Of a DNA stretch of 64,000 nt, positions 25,362-33,447 are shown piece after piece. A model generated the notes under the pieces. The model was given only the letters and a program-made list of their open reading frames with translations. It was not told the DNA's origin and ran no database searches. Source of the DNA: Roseibium aggregatum IAM 12614 (GTDB lineage: Bacteria > Pseudomonadota > Alphaproteobacteria > Rhizobiales > Stappiaceae); NCBI RefSeq assembly GCF_000168975.1, contig NZ_AAUW01000008.1, positions 62,001 through 126,000 on the forward strand. The letters are read 5' to 3'. The position numbers and the translations under genes are program-made. Within the stretch, counting starts at the first letter, position 1. Each line of letters starts with the position of its first letter.

Positions 25362-26141
25362 CTACACCGACCGGGCCGCGCCCCTGTCTGGATCGAAGCC
25401 TTCGAAAACGATCTGGTCGGCGTAGCGGTTGGCCTTTTCCCGTTGTTCCGTAGTGCGCACGGTCCACGACATCAGCGGCACCTTGAACACCGACCGCAGC
25501 AGGCTGGGGCCGGCCTTGGGCAGGTCCTTGACGCCATAGGAAATGAAGTGCGGGCGCGTGCGCGGTGCATGCAGGATATGGCGCAGGATGAAACGGTCGA
25601 CGCGGCTGTAGCGTGCATAGTCAGGACCCGGCTCGGCACCGTCGGCGACGATGCCGCGCAGCACCGAGGCGTTGCGCGCCTTTGCGATCGACAACATGTC
25701 CGGATCGAACGACTTGATGCAGGCAGGGCCCTTGTAAGCCGCCACATGGTCGGTGACATGGCGCACGAAGTCCATTTGTGCGTCACGGCGCATCAGGGAC
25801 TTGATCTCGATCACCAACGGCACGCGGCCGTCGACAAGGTCGAAGAGGTCCTTCAGCAGCCAGAGCCTGTCCGTTCCGGTCTTCAGGTGAATATTGGTGA
25901 GCTCGGAAGCGGCAAGATCGATGACCCTGCCGGTTCCCTCCGCCAGCCGTTCCAGCGTGTAGTCATGGAACACCAGAGCTTCGCCGTCAGCCGTTTCCTG
26001 AACGTCCACCTCGATCGCGAAATTCTTGTCGATCGCATGCTGGATGGCGGTTGGCGTGTTTTCGATGACGCCGTTGTCGGCATCGTGATAGCCGCGGTGG
26101 GCAATCGGGCGGGCGAAGATTGCTGCGAGTTCCGGTGTCAT
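25362..26141 (-). CDS. Glycerophosphodiester phosphodiesterase family protein
   Basis: A TIM-barrel GDPD. Catalytic residues are in AHRGYHDADNGVIENT (His-Arg and Glu-Asn), AIEVDVQETADG (Glu, Asp) and LVFHDYTLERL (catalytic His). It would hydrolyse glycerophosphodiesters to glycerol-3-phosphate and an alcohol. No signal peptide, so cytoplasmic. I chose ATG 26141 because family members begin about a dozen residues before the first motif; an in-frame ATG at 26189 adds 16 residues, and neither has a strong ribosome-binding site. It follows ridA on the same strand, probably cotranscribed. Confidence 0.85.
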   Translation of the reverse strand: MTPELAAIFARPIAHRGYHDADNGVIENTPTAIQHAIDKNFAIEVDVQETADGEALVFHDYTLERLAEGTGRVIDLAASELTNIHLKTGTDRLWLLKDLFDLVDGRVPLVIEIKSLMRRDAQMDFVRHVTDHVAAYKGPACIKSFDPDMLSIAKARNASVLRGIVADGAEPGPDYARYSRVDRFILRHILHAPRTRPHFISYGVKDLPKAGPSLLRSVFKVPLMSWTVRTTEQREKANRYADQIVFEGFDPDRGAARSV

Positions 26142-26225
26142 GGCGGCGGGCTCGGTTGAAAAGAAATGCCTCGCCGGCCGGAATGGCATCGGGAGGAGCA
26201 GGGGGCGGGAACCCTCAGGTATCGG

Positions 26226-26693
26226 TCAGTCTTCGATTTCGAAAATCGCTTCGATCTCGACAGCGGCACCGAAAGGCAGGGACGCGGCACTGACGGCAGA
26301 GCGCGCATGTCGGCCTTTATCGCCCATTGCCTCAACCAGGAAGTCGGACGCACCGTTGATCACCTGGGGCTGGTCGGCAAATTCACCTGTGGAGTTCACG
26401 AACCCCACGATCTTCACAAGCCGGGCAACCTTGTCGAGATTTCCCGTGGCCGCTTTTGCCTGTACCAGCAGGTTGATGGCGCAAAGCTTTGCTGCGGCCT
26501 TGCCTTCGTCGATCCCGAGACCGTCACCCAGCTTGCCGGAAACCTGAAGCTTGCCGCCCGCCATCGGCAGTTGGCCGGAAACGAAGAGCTGATTGCCTGT
26601 CTTCACGAAAGGCACGTAATTCGCCGCAGGGGCCGCTGCTTCCGGAAGGGTGATGCCAAGCTCGCTCAGCCGAGCTTCGATAGCGCTGCTCAT
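26226..26693 (-). CDS. RidA/YjgF family protein
   Basis: A 155-residue RidA-superfamily protein (the longer YjgF subgroup). The core includes LFVSGQLPMAGGKLQVSGKLGDGLGIDEGKAAAKLCAINLLVQAKAATGNLDKVARLVKIVGFVNS and the ending FGAAVEIEAIFEI, with the Arg of the ARSAVSAASLPFGAAVE block. RidA enzymes hydrolyse reactive 2-aminoacrylate-type enamines/imines; this subgroup may differ. ATG 26693 follows TTGGAG at 6 bases; the frame stays open far upstream but without plausible coding. Probable two-gene operon with the GDPD gene. Confidence 0.88.
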   Translation of the reverse strand: MSSAIEARLSELGITLPEAAAPAANYVPFVKTGNQLFVSGQLPMAGGKLQVSGKLGDGLGIDEGKAAAKLCAINLLVQAKAATGNLDKVARLVKIVGFVNSTGEFADQPQVINGASDFLVEAMGDKGRHARSAVSAASLPFGAAVEIEAIFEIED

Positions 26694-26969
26694 AGGAGGC
26701 TCCAAGTTTGAGAACTGTCGGCGTGTCTTGGCGTAATTCGTCTGAGGTGACAAGGCCAAAATGGGGCGTGTACGGTAAAAGGAAACTGTGGAGGAGCTTG
26801 GTTTCGTGAGCCCTGGCCCCCACCTTAATATCACGATTTGTGAAATAACAGGCCATCGGGGCTTTAGGCGAGGCCGTACATTCACGGTGGCGGAATGTGC
26901 AGTTTGCCGCATAATGTGTGGAACCGGTCCAGGTAGCGTTTCCACCCGGACAAGAATGAGGTTTTTTTG

Positions 26970-27842
26970 ATGCAATGCGTTCCGAAGTCAGTGTCCACGA
27001 CCGTTGGTGCGATCGTTCTTGCCGTCACCGCTTATGCGGTGCCTGGCACGACCGGCGCCAACGCGAGCGGCGCTGCCGGTTTTAAGCTCGTGCCCCATCG
27101 TGCCGTTTACGACATGAACCTGGGAGACAGCGAGGAGCAAGCCGGAATTGCCGGTCTGAGCGGGCGCATGGTCTATGATTTCTCCGGAAGCGCCTGTGAG
27201 GGATACAGCGTCAATTTCCGATTTGTCACCGAGTTCCAGGACACAGATGGCGGGTCCCAGATCACAGATCTGCAGACCACCTCGTTCGAAGAGCCTCGTG
27301 CCGAAAGCTACCAGTTCCTGTCCAAGACCTTTGTCGACCAGAAGCTGGTTGAGGCAACTCGCGGGACCGCGCGCAATGGCAAGAAAGTACGCACCGTCGA
27401 ATTGAAGGAACCTTCGGAAAAGTCGCTGGAGATCGGCCGGGAAGTACTGTTTCCGACGGAACATCTTCTGACGATCCTGAAGGCTGCCGAAGCGGGTGTG
27501 CATTTTGTTGCGGCCGATATCTATGATGGCGCTGAAACCGGAGAGAAGGTTTACGCCACAACGACGGTGATCGGTGCCAAGGCTGTCAACGATGCAACGA
27601 CCGACGCCGACCATGTCGACGCTCCACTGTCGGGCAAAAGCTACTGGCCTGTCACCGTTGCCTATTTCGATCCCACTGCCGAAGACGCAAGCGGAGAGCT
27701 TTTGCCGGTCTACCAGCTTTCTTTCTGGCTCTATGAGAATGGTATCAGCGGTCACCTGAAGCTCGACTACGGTGATTTCACCATTCACGGCAAGATGGCG
27801 TCCCTGGAGCTTTTCGACGAGACCGAATGTCCGCAGCAGTAA
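26970..27842 (+). CDS. eipB: EipB-family (DUF1849) periplasmic envelope protein
   Basis: A 290-residue exported protein. A hydrophobic N-terminal segment with Ala-rich cleavage region is followed by LVPHRAVYDMNL, the conserved opening of DUF1849/EipB proteins. Two cysteines, in GSACEGYSV and in the final ETECPQQ, match the conserved disulfide pair of Brucella EipB, a beta-spiral protein needed for envelope integrity. ATG 26970 follows GAATGAGG; the preceding TTG in frame is not needed. It is divergent from ridA over a 276-base non-coding gap and convergent with dinB. Confidence 0.85.
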   Translation: MQCVPKSVSTTVGAIVLAVTAYAVPGTTGANASGAAGFKLVPHRAVYDMNLGDSEEQAGIAGLSGRMVYDFSGSACEGYSVNFRFVTEFQDTDGGSQITDLQTTSFEEPRAESYQFLSKTFVDQKLVEATRGTARNGKKVRTVELKEPSEKSLEIGREVLFPTEHLLTILKAAEAGVHFVAADIYDGAETGEKVYATTTVIGAKAVNDATTDADHVDAPLSGKSYWPVTVAYFDPTAEDASGELLPVYQLSFWLYENGISGHLKLDYGDFTIHGKMASLELFDETECPQQ

Positions 27843-27874
27843 CCGGGACTGGCTATCCGTTCAAAACATCACCG

Positions 27875-27906
27875 ATGGCGGGCCGATTACGGCTCGCCAT
27901 TCTTTT
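27875..27906 (+). terminator. Terminator of eipB, inside the 3' end of dinB
   Basis: ATGGCGGGCCG / CGGCTCGCCAT (one G-T pair) around an ATTA loop, then TCTTTTTGG on the + strand. The loop holds the dinB stop (TTA, 27887-27889). Same architecture as the ppx terminator at 5284. Confidence 0.7.
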
Positions 27907-29200
27907 TGGCTTCCTTCGCTGCGCGTGCCGCGTGCGTGAGGCCGAGTTCCACCGCCGAGTTGCCGAATTTGTCCCTCAGGCGGTCCACGGCCAGTTCCGC
28001 ACTCTTCCGCCGTTCCGCTGCCTGGTCGAGCAGGTCTCTGGGATCGGCCCGATCCGCATTTTCCAGATCGCTGACGCCAATGCCGATAAGCCGGAACCGG
28101 CGGCCATCGGCTTCGATCTGAAGAAGGCTTTCGCCAGCGGCATAGATCTTGTCGGCCAGTTGGGTCGGATCGGAAAAATGCCGGGCACGGGTGATCGTCT
28201 TGAAGTCTGCGGTTTTCAGTTTCAGGGTGACACCACGTCCTGAGAGTTCGGCTTTCTTCAGCCGGGCTGACACCTTTTCCGCAAGGTTTCTGAGGATAGG
28301 GCGCAGGGTGTCGACGTTTGAGATGTCGGTAAAAAACGTGGTTTCCGCAGAAACGCTTTTCGCGCCGCGCTCGGGCGTGACCTCCCGGCTGTCGTCACCG
28401 TGGGACAGGCGGGCAAGACGCAACCCGATGCTGCCATACCTGCGGGCGAGATCCGTTGCATCCATTTCCTGAAGCTGGCCGATGGTCCGGATGCCGTCCT
28501 TCTCCAGTTTCTTCTGGAACACCTTGCCAACACCCCAGATACGACCCACCGGCATGGTGGCCAGAACCTCTTCAGCTTCTGCAGCGCCAATGATGGAAAA
28601 GCCACGCGGTTTTTCCAGATCGGAGGCAAGTTTTGCCAGAAACTTGTTGGGGGCAAGGCCGACGGACGCCGATATGCCGATGTCGGTTTCCAAGTCGCGT
28701 ATGAAGCCGGCGAGGGTTTCAGCGGGCGACTTCTTGTGCAGACGTTCGGTCCCCGTCAGGTCGAGAAAGGCTTCATCGATGGACAGGGGCTCCACAAGTG
28801 GCGTGAGCGCCCGCATACGTTCGCGGATCTCTTTTCCCACGCTTGCGTATTTCGCCATGTCGGGCTTGATCACGATCGCCTGCGGACAAGCCTCGAGCGC
28901 CTTGAACATGGGCATTGCGGACCGCACACCATAGATGCGGGCAATATAGCAGCATGTGGACACCACTCCGCGCTGGCCGCCACCCACGATGACAGGCTGG
29001 TCCTGAAGCTCCGGATTATCGCGCTTTTCAATCGAGGCGTAAAAGGCGTCGCAATCGATATGGGCAATGGCCAGCGTGTCGAGCTCCGGGTGCCTGGCCA
29101 GCCTCGGGCTGCCGCAACGAGGGCACCGCGCGGCCGACGGGGCAGGGCGGGCACCGCAGTCTCGGCAAAGGGCACGTAAGGGCGGAGCGGTTTGGGACAC
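27887..29200 (-). CDS. dinB: DNA polymerase IV (DinB) with an N-terminal zinc ribbon
   Basis: A 437-residue Y-family translesion polymerase. Catalytic motifs are present: [13 protein letters not shown] (metal-binding Asp), the [17 protein letters not shown] block and [14 protein letters not shown] (Asp-Glu pair). Thumb HhH motif ([21 protein letters not shown]) and little-finger domain follow. Unlike E. coli DinB (about 350 residues) the first 35 residues form CRDC...CPRCG, a four-Cys zinc ribbon. The start is GTG at 29200. I see no LexA box immediately upstream. The C-terminus ends in a Lys/Ala-rich tail. Confidence 0.93.
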   Translation of the reverse strand: MSQTAPPLRALCRDCGARPAPSAARCPRCGSPRLARHPELDTLAIAHIDCDAFYASIEKRDNPELQDQPVIVGGGQRGVVSTCCYIARIYGVRSAMPMFKALEACPQAIVIKPDMAKYASVGKEIRERMRALTPLVEPLSIDEAFLDLTGTERLHKKSPAETLAGFIRDLETDIGISASVGLAPNKFLAKLASDLEKPRGFSIIGAAEAEEVLATMPVGRIWGVGKVFQKKLEKDGIRTIGQLQEMDATDLARRYGSIGLRLARLSHGDDSREVTPERGAKSVSAETTFFTDISNVDTLRPILRNLAEKVSARLKKAELSGRGVTLKLKTADFKTITRARHFSDPTQLADKIYAAGESLLQIEADGRRFRLIGIGVSDLENADRADPRDLLDQAAERRKSAELAVDRLRDKFGNSAVELGLTHAARAAKEAKKNGEP

Positions 29201-29234
29201 GATGCTAGCAATCGGCTGCGGTGCGGACGGGCAA

Positions 29235-29927
29235 TCAGCCGTTCTGGTGGTTTCGGCTCGAGCCTTGCAGAATAGCGCCGATAAAGGCGGCCGTCTCCTG
29301 CCAATCGCCGCTCAGAAGGTCGATATGGCCGGCCTTTTCGGTCGCGTTCAGAAACCTGGCATCGGCGATGAACTGGATCTGGACAGCAGACGGCAGTGTC
29401 GCGTGCACGGACGCATGATTTGTCGGACTGTCGTCAATGAAGACGACCGGCTCCGGACGGCCGCGGGACAGGGCTGCCACAGCACCGCCCTTGGGCCCCG
29501 AATTCGTCAACAAGGGGAAGGAAATGCCAAGGCCGGCCAGCAGCTTTTCCCGTGCGGGTTTGTTGTGACCACCGGGCAGATTTGTCAGCAGGATCACGTC
29601 CCAGTCGTCCGCCAGTGCATTGAGAGCGTCGCCCGCGCCGGGCACCATGTCCTGAGAATGGCTGACCTCGTCGAAGAACTCGAGCAGAAGCCTGCGAACG
29701 TCATCGGACGACAGTGGCTGCCGGTTATCCCGCCGGCCGATGTTGCCGGTCAGTCTGTATTCGTATTTCAGGAAAGCCAGTTCGCGCGCATGAAGGTAGT
29801 TTTCCAGATGCGCGATCAGATGCAGGATCACTTCATCGACATCGCAGACGATCAAGGGACGGCTTGATACCGGCAGTGCCTGGATCTGGCTCAGAACCTC
29901 GGGCAGTACCTGCGTCGGCTCAGGCAT
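29235..29927 (-). CDS. HAD-superfamily hydrolase
   Basis: A 230-residue HAD-fold protein. Motif I is [10 protein letters not shown] (nucleophile Asp and second Asp), motif II is VILLTNLPG, a Lys lies in NSGPKGGAV and motif IV is [11 protein letters not shown]. Substrate unknown. I start it at ATG 29927, preceded by GGAGAC and overlapping the DUF3572 stop by 8 bases, which suggests translational coupling; an in-frame GTG at 29942 is an alternative. Ends 34 bases before the dinB start. Confidence 0.8.
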   Translation of the reverse strand: MPEPTQVLPEVLSQIQALPVSSRPLIVCDVDEVILHLIAHLENYLHARELAFLKYEYRLTGNIGRRDNRQPLSSDDVRRLLLEFFDEVSHSQDMVPGAGDALNALADDWDVILLTNLPGGHNKPAREKLLAGLGISFPLLTNSGPKGGAVAALSRGRPEPVVFIDDSPTNHASVHATLPSAVQIQFIADARFLNATEKAGHIDLLSGDWQETAAFIGAILQGSSRNHQNG

Positions 29928-30219
29928 AATCTTCGTCTCCACCGGCGATCGCGTAGCGTGCGGCCGCCATCATTGTCGGCCGTATTCCGGCGTTTTCACA
30001 AAAGGCAAGCAGCAGCGCCTCGTCCATCATGTAGAACTCGAGCACCCCGGCCAGAAAGCCCGGTTCACCCGCCGCTTCTCGAATCATTTCCGGCCCAATC
30101 CCGGAAAAAGCCAGAAACCTGCCGATCTGTTCGGGGTCCCGGCTGAGCTGCAGAAGGGCTTCAGTGGCAATTCCTTGTGCTTCTTCAACGGACAATGACT
30201 TACTCTGTATATTTTTCAT
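29920..30219 (-). CDS. DUF3572 family protein
   Basis: A 99-residue all-helical protein matching DUF3572: VEEAQGIATEALLQLSRDPEQIGRFLAFSGIGPEMIREAAGEPGFLAGVLEFYMMDEALLLAFCENAGI is the conserved body. Function unknown. It is commonly found upstream of divK in alphaproteobacteria, here divergent from it with 137 bases between the two starts. Overlaps the HAD hydrolase start. Confidence 0.8.
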   Translation of the reverse strand: MKNIQSKSLSVEEAQGIATEALLQLSRDPEQIGRFLAFSGIGPEMIREAAGEPGFLAGVLEFYMMDEALLLAFCENAGIRPTMMAAARYAIAGGDEDYA

Positions 30220-30252
30220 TGTGTTTTTTTGCCTTTCTGAAACGATTCCGGG

Positions 30253-30267
30253 TTAGAAGAAATTTAA
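30253..30267 (+). promoter_or_regulatory. CtrA-like site upstream of divK
   Basis: TTAG-AAGAAAT-TTAA differs at one base from the CtrA consensus TTAA-N7-TTAA and lies 90 bases before the divK ATG. CtrA control of divK is known in Caulobacter. A single match of this quality could be chance. Confidence 0.35.
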
Positions 30268-30356
30268 TGCGGACCGGGGAAGGGTTCTACCGCGGACTAA
30301 AACGTGCTGCGAAGATAAAATGGGACCGGCAAGTGGCCGGGTAAAGGGCCGGACAT

Positions 30357-30728
30357 ATGGCAAAATCCGTGTTGATCGTCGAAGACAACGAGCTGAACAT
30401 GAAGCTGTTTCATGATCTGCTCGAAGCGCACGGCTATAATACATTGCAGACCCGGACCGGCATCGAAGCGTTGCAGTTGGCCCGTGAGCATCATCCCGAT
30501 CTCATCCTGATGGATATTCAGCTTCCGGAAGTTTCCGGGCTTGAGGTCACCAAGTGGATCAAGGAAGACGAGGACATTGCGTCCATCCCGGTTATCGCGG
30601 TGACGGCTTTCGCCATGAAGGGTGACGAGGAGCGTATCCGTCAGGGCGGCTGCGAAGCCTATATTTCCAAGCCGATCTCTGTCGCAAAGTTCCTGGAAAC
30701 AGTACGCGCATATCTTGGCGAAGCATAA
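30357..30728 (+). CDS. divK: Single-domain response regulator DivK
   Basis: A 123-residue CheY-like receiver with no output domain. Phospho-acceptor is Asp 53 (LILMDIQLP), with the acidic pair at VEDN (residues 9-10), the conserved Thr in AVTAFAMKG and Lys in SKPIS. Sequence through [27 protein letters not shown] is characteristic of DivK, which is phosphorylated by PleC/DivJ kinases and controls CckA/CtrA and thus asymmetric cell division. ATG follows GGCCGG. Downstream, pleD, the usual neighbour, is absent. Confidence 0.93.
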   Translation: MAKSVLIVEDNELNMKLFHDLLEAHGYNTLQTRTGIEALQLAREHHPDLILMDIQLPEVSGLEVTKWIKEDEDIASIPVIAVTAFAMKGDEERIRQGGCEAYISKPISVAKFLETVRAYLGEA

Positions 30729-31277
30729 CGGGCTGCCCGGCGAGGGGCTGCAACCGGCAAAGGTTTCAGCAAGGTTTCACGGTTGAATGGCTCTGCCGCC
30801 CGCGGATATACCGCGCGAATCGCAAATCCTCGTGTTCACGCGCTCTTCATATTAAGGTTACGGATTTACTAAAACGGCATTGTTTCTGTGCATATTTTGC
30901 GGAATATATTGCAATCAGGCAACATTCAGGTAGGGTGACCCGCAGGTCAGGGTTTTCCCTGATCGCCTCTATGACGTGGTTAAGAACGCTGTTGCGTCAA
31001 AACAGGCAAGACAGTTTCCCCTCGGAGTGCTCAGGTCCGCCGCATCTCCTGGGTCCGTGGGGCAGGTCGGCAGGGAACCGGCCGATGAGTGGCCTCCTCG
31101 AATGCCGTGTTCCCGCCGACCACTAATTTTTCTGGTGAAAACAAGAGAAGCAGCGTCAGCAGCAATGCTGAAACTGCTTCGTCGTGCCTTTCCATCGCCA
31201 GGCCTGACTTTGCCAGGCATGTGTCGCGACGCTCAATTGACTCGGTAAAACTCCAGCAATTCTTTCTGTCAGACATC
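30729..31277. other. Long gene-free gap between divK and rpmG
   Basis: About 550 bases with only short open frames lacking ribosome-binding sites. The middle part (about 30850-30930) is AT-rich, the rest has near-normal composition. I find no remnant of pleD, no tRNA and no strong hairpin except the rpmG terminator at its right end. A small RNA or regulatory region cannot be excluded. Confidence 0.5.
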
Positions 31278-31303
31278 AAAAAACCCGCCGTTTCCGGCGG
31301 GTT
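31278..31303 (-). terminator. rpmG terminator
   Basis: Stem AACCCGCC / GGCGGGTT with a 6-base loop, followed on the leftward strand by six T. It lies 27 bases after the rpmG stop. Confidence 0.85.
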
Positions 31304-31329
31304 CTTGAAAGGTCGTCTGAAACCGGATC

Positions 31330-31497
31330 TTACTTGATCTTAGTTTCCTTGAACTCGACGTGCTTCTTTGCAATCGGGTCGTATTTCTTTTTGACCATCT
31401 TCTCGGTCATCGTACGGGAGTTCTTCTTGGTGACATAGAAGAAGCCGGTGTCAGCCGTGGAGAGGAGCTTGATCTTGATTGTTGTCGCCTTGGCCAT
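31330..31497 (-). CDS. rpmG: 50S ribosomal protein L33
   Basis: A 55-residue gene translated by hand: it begins [18 protein letters not shown], continues [20 protein letters not shown] and ends in VEFKETKIK. This is the alphaproteobacterial L33 without the zinc-binding cysteines. ATG at 31497; own terminator 27 bases downstream and a good promoter about 95 bases upstream, so it is probably a monocistronic unit. L33 binds 23S rRNA near the E site. In many relatives rpmG follows divK-pleD. Confidence 0.95.
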   Translation of the reverse strand: MAKATTIKIKLLSTADTGFFYVTKKNSRTMTEKMVKKKYDPIAKKHVEFKETKIK

Positions 31498-31589
31498 GGC
31501 CTTGGATCCTGTTCTCTGTTGTCGGGCAAAGAGTTCTTGCGGCCAGATGGCTGGCGATGAATCTGCCCCAATGTCTGAAATCAGCGCGC

Positions 31590-31618
31590 AACCTACTCAT
31601 CGCAGCGCGAAAGTCAAG
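31590..31618 (-). promoter_or_regulatory. rpmG promoter
   Basis: On the leftward strand CTTGAC (31618-31613), then 17 bases, then TAGGTT (31595-31590). The CTTGACTTTCGCGCTGC stretch is almost the same as that upstream of aspS. Confidence 0.55.
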
Positions 31619-31653
31619 CACTTGCTTAGGTCCGGCCGCCTTTTCAGGCCATC

Positions 31654-32175
31654 TCAGCCATTCTGCCGCAGGGCTGTCAGAGCCTTCATTATCGCATCGA
31701 CCGATTGATCCACAGTCAGACTGAAGCTGTCCAACTGAAGACGGGGTTCTGTCCACTGTTCGTAGGCATGTTTTTGAACCTCAAACCACCGGGGCAGGGT
31801 CTGCCCATCGATCTCAGAGGTCCTGCTTTCGACGCGATTTCTGTGTTCATGCTCATCCGAACAGATGATTTCGACATTCAACAGTGCTGCCCCGGCAGAC
31901 TTCGCGGTGTCCGCCCACAGTTGCCGGGACTCGGCCACCGGATTGACCGTGTCGGCAACGACGTTGTGGCCAAGTTCCAGATTTCCGGCAGCGATCGCTG
32001 CAAGAGCGAGATATCCGGCATCTTCGGGAGCATGAACGTTCAAGGCGCTGCGCTTCAGCGCAGTCTCAACGGAATCGACGCGCAGGAGAAACGCGGGCAG
32101 GCGCTGGCAAAGTGTCTTGGCGATGGTCGACTTGCCGACGCCGGGCAAGCCGGAAAGCGAAATCAGGAAGGGCAT
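31654..32175 (-). CDS. P-loop kinase-like ATPase (AAA_33 type)
   Basis: A 173-residue nucleotide-binding protein with Walker A SLSGLPGVGKSTIAK at residues 6-20 and an RVDSVETAL segment where small-molecule kinases bind their acceptor. The VVADTVNPVAESRQLWADTAKSAGA region resembles gluconate/shikimate-type and chloramphenicol phosphotransferase-like kinases. The substrate is not evident. Same strand as the NUDIX gene, 58 bases downstream of it; precedes rpmG. Confidence 0.72.
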   Translation of the reverse strand: MPFLISLSGLPGVGKSTIAKTLCQRLPAFLLRVDSVETALKRSALNVHAPEDAGYLALAAIAAGNLELGHNVVADTVNPVAESRQLWADTAKSAGAALLNVEIICSDEHEHRNRVESRTSEIDGQTLPRWFEVQKHAYEQWTEPRLQLDSFSLTVDQSVDAIMKALTALRQNG

Positions 32176-32233
32176 CTCTCGAAATAAGCCTTCGTGCGCC
32201 GTAAGCCCGGCGATGCGTCGATCGCAGGTGGCC

Positions 32234-32980
32234 TTAAAGCTCCTGCTTCACGAAGCCGCCCTTGCGGAAGAAATAATAGGGGACAGGAGTTGCAGGAGAA
32301 AGGTCTGGGTCTTTCTCCAGCCTGTTTTCCAGATCCGTCAGGATCTTGTTTGTGATCATCGGCATGTCTTTCTGCCGTGCTTCTTCAAACGTCAGCCAGG
32401 CGCAATCTTCCAGTTCCCCGGACGGCCCTGTGCCAGTGGGCAACCTGTCGGCAATAGCATCGGCCCAGACGGCCAGAAAACGGGTGTCGAAGCGCCGCGG
32501 GCGTTGCGGTGGGGTGATGGCCCTCGCAATCATGCGCAGGCCGCCCAGGTCCGGCTGTATGCCACGCTCGGCAAAAGCCTCGAAGCCGGTGCCGAGGCGA
32601 AGACCACTGCCCTGCGCCGGACGGCCGATGAACAGGCCGGCCTCTTCATAGGTTTCCCGAATGGCCGCCAGTGCCAGCGCACGAACACGCGCAGCCGATT
32701 TGGCGTTCTTCAGGTCGCGTGTCAGCTTGGCTTCGACATCCGGATGATAGGGAAGCACGTCGGTGATACGGGAATCGGCGACATCCACCCGCCCTCCCGG
32801 GAACACGAACTTGCCCGGCATGAAGGCATGGCGCATGTGGCGCCGACCCATCAGAAGCTTGACCGAGCCCTGGTCGTCACGGTCCAGAATGAGCAGCGTC
32901 GCGGCATCTTTGGGACGGATATAGGGGTAATTTCCGGCTTTTTCGTCTTTCGCCAGTTGCTTTTCGAACGAACCGTTCAT
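32234..32980 (-). CDS. NUDIX hydrolase
   Basis: A 248-residue NUDIX protein of the longer CoA/NudL-like type. The NUDIX box is split by an insertion: FVFPGGRVD then, some 50 residues on, ALALAAIRETYEEAGLFIG with the RExxEEaG catalytic core. Likely pyrophosphatase on a nucleotide-linked or CoA-like substrate. Its ATG overlaps the DUF983 stop by 4 bases (ATGA), so it is translationally coupled. Confidence 0.85.
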   Translation of the reverse strand: MNGSFEKQLAKDEKAGNYPYIRPKDAATLLILDRDDQGSVKLLMGRRHMRHAFMPGKFVFPGGRVDVADSRITDVLPYHPDVEAKLTRDLKNAKSAARVRALALAAIRETYEEAGLFIGRPAQGSGLRLGTGFEAFAERGIQPDLGGLRMIARAITPPQRPRRFDTRFLAVWADAIADRLPTGTGPSGELEDCAWLTFEEARQKDMPMITNKILTDLENRLEKDPDLSPATPVPYYFFRKGGFVKQEL

Positions 32981-33447
32981 GTGATCCTTTCGGAAGGCAC
33001 CGGGATGGGAGGCGTGTCGTCTTCCGCGTCCGGGTCAAAACCATGCATGTAGAGCGCCCACTGCAGACCGATCAGCGCTCCCTTGATCGGTCGCAGCAGC
33101 GACAGCGACAGGATCAGCGTCAGCGGTACCCAGAGGGACATGTGGATCCACAGCGCGGGGTGCCACAACACTTCCACGGCCAGAAGGCCGGGGACGATGA
33201 TATGACCGACAATGGTGATCGTGAAATAGGGCGGGGCGTCGTCTGCCCGGTGATGATGGAACTCCTCACCGCAGACAGAGCAGGCATAGTGAGGCTGAAG
33301 GAAGCCATCGAACAATTTGCCTTCACCGCAGTTCATGCACCGGTTGCGCGCACCGCGCAGCATGGCCTGCAAAACGTTGCGCCGCGGCTTTTCGGAAACC
33401 GTTTCCGGCTTTTCCAGTTTGTCGTGCAGTTCATAGCGGACCGTCAC
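32977..33447 (-). CDS. DUF983 membrane protein with zinc-ribbon cysteines
   Basis: A 156-residue protein matching DUF983: RNRCMNCGEGKLFDGFLQPHYACSVCG, a four-Cys ribbon, then two hydrophobic segments (about 75-95 and 98-118) predicted to span the inner membrane. Function of the family is unknown. GTG start preceded by AAGGAGG and overlapping the rnr stop (GTGA); overlaps the NUDIX start downstream. Confidence 0.85.
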   Translation of the reverse strand: MTVRYELHDKLEKPETVSEKPRRNVLQAMLRGARNRCMNCGEGKLFDGFLQPHYACSVCGEEFHHHRADDAPPYFTITIVGHIIVPGLLAVEVLWHPALWIHMSLWVPLTLILSLSLLRPIKGALIGLQWALYMHGFDPDAEDDTPPIPVPSERIT

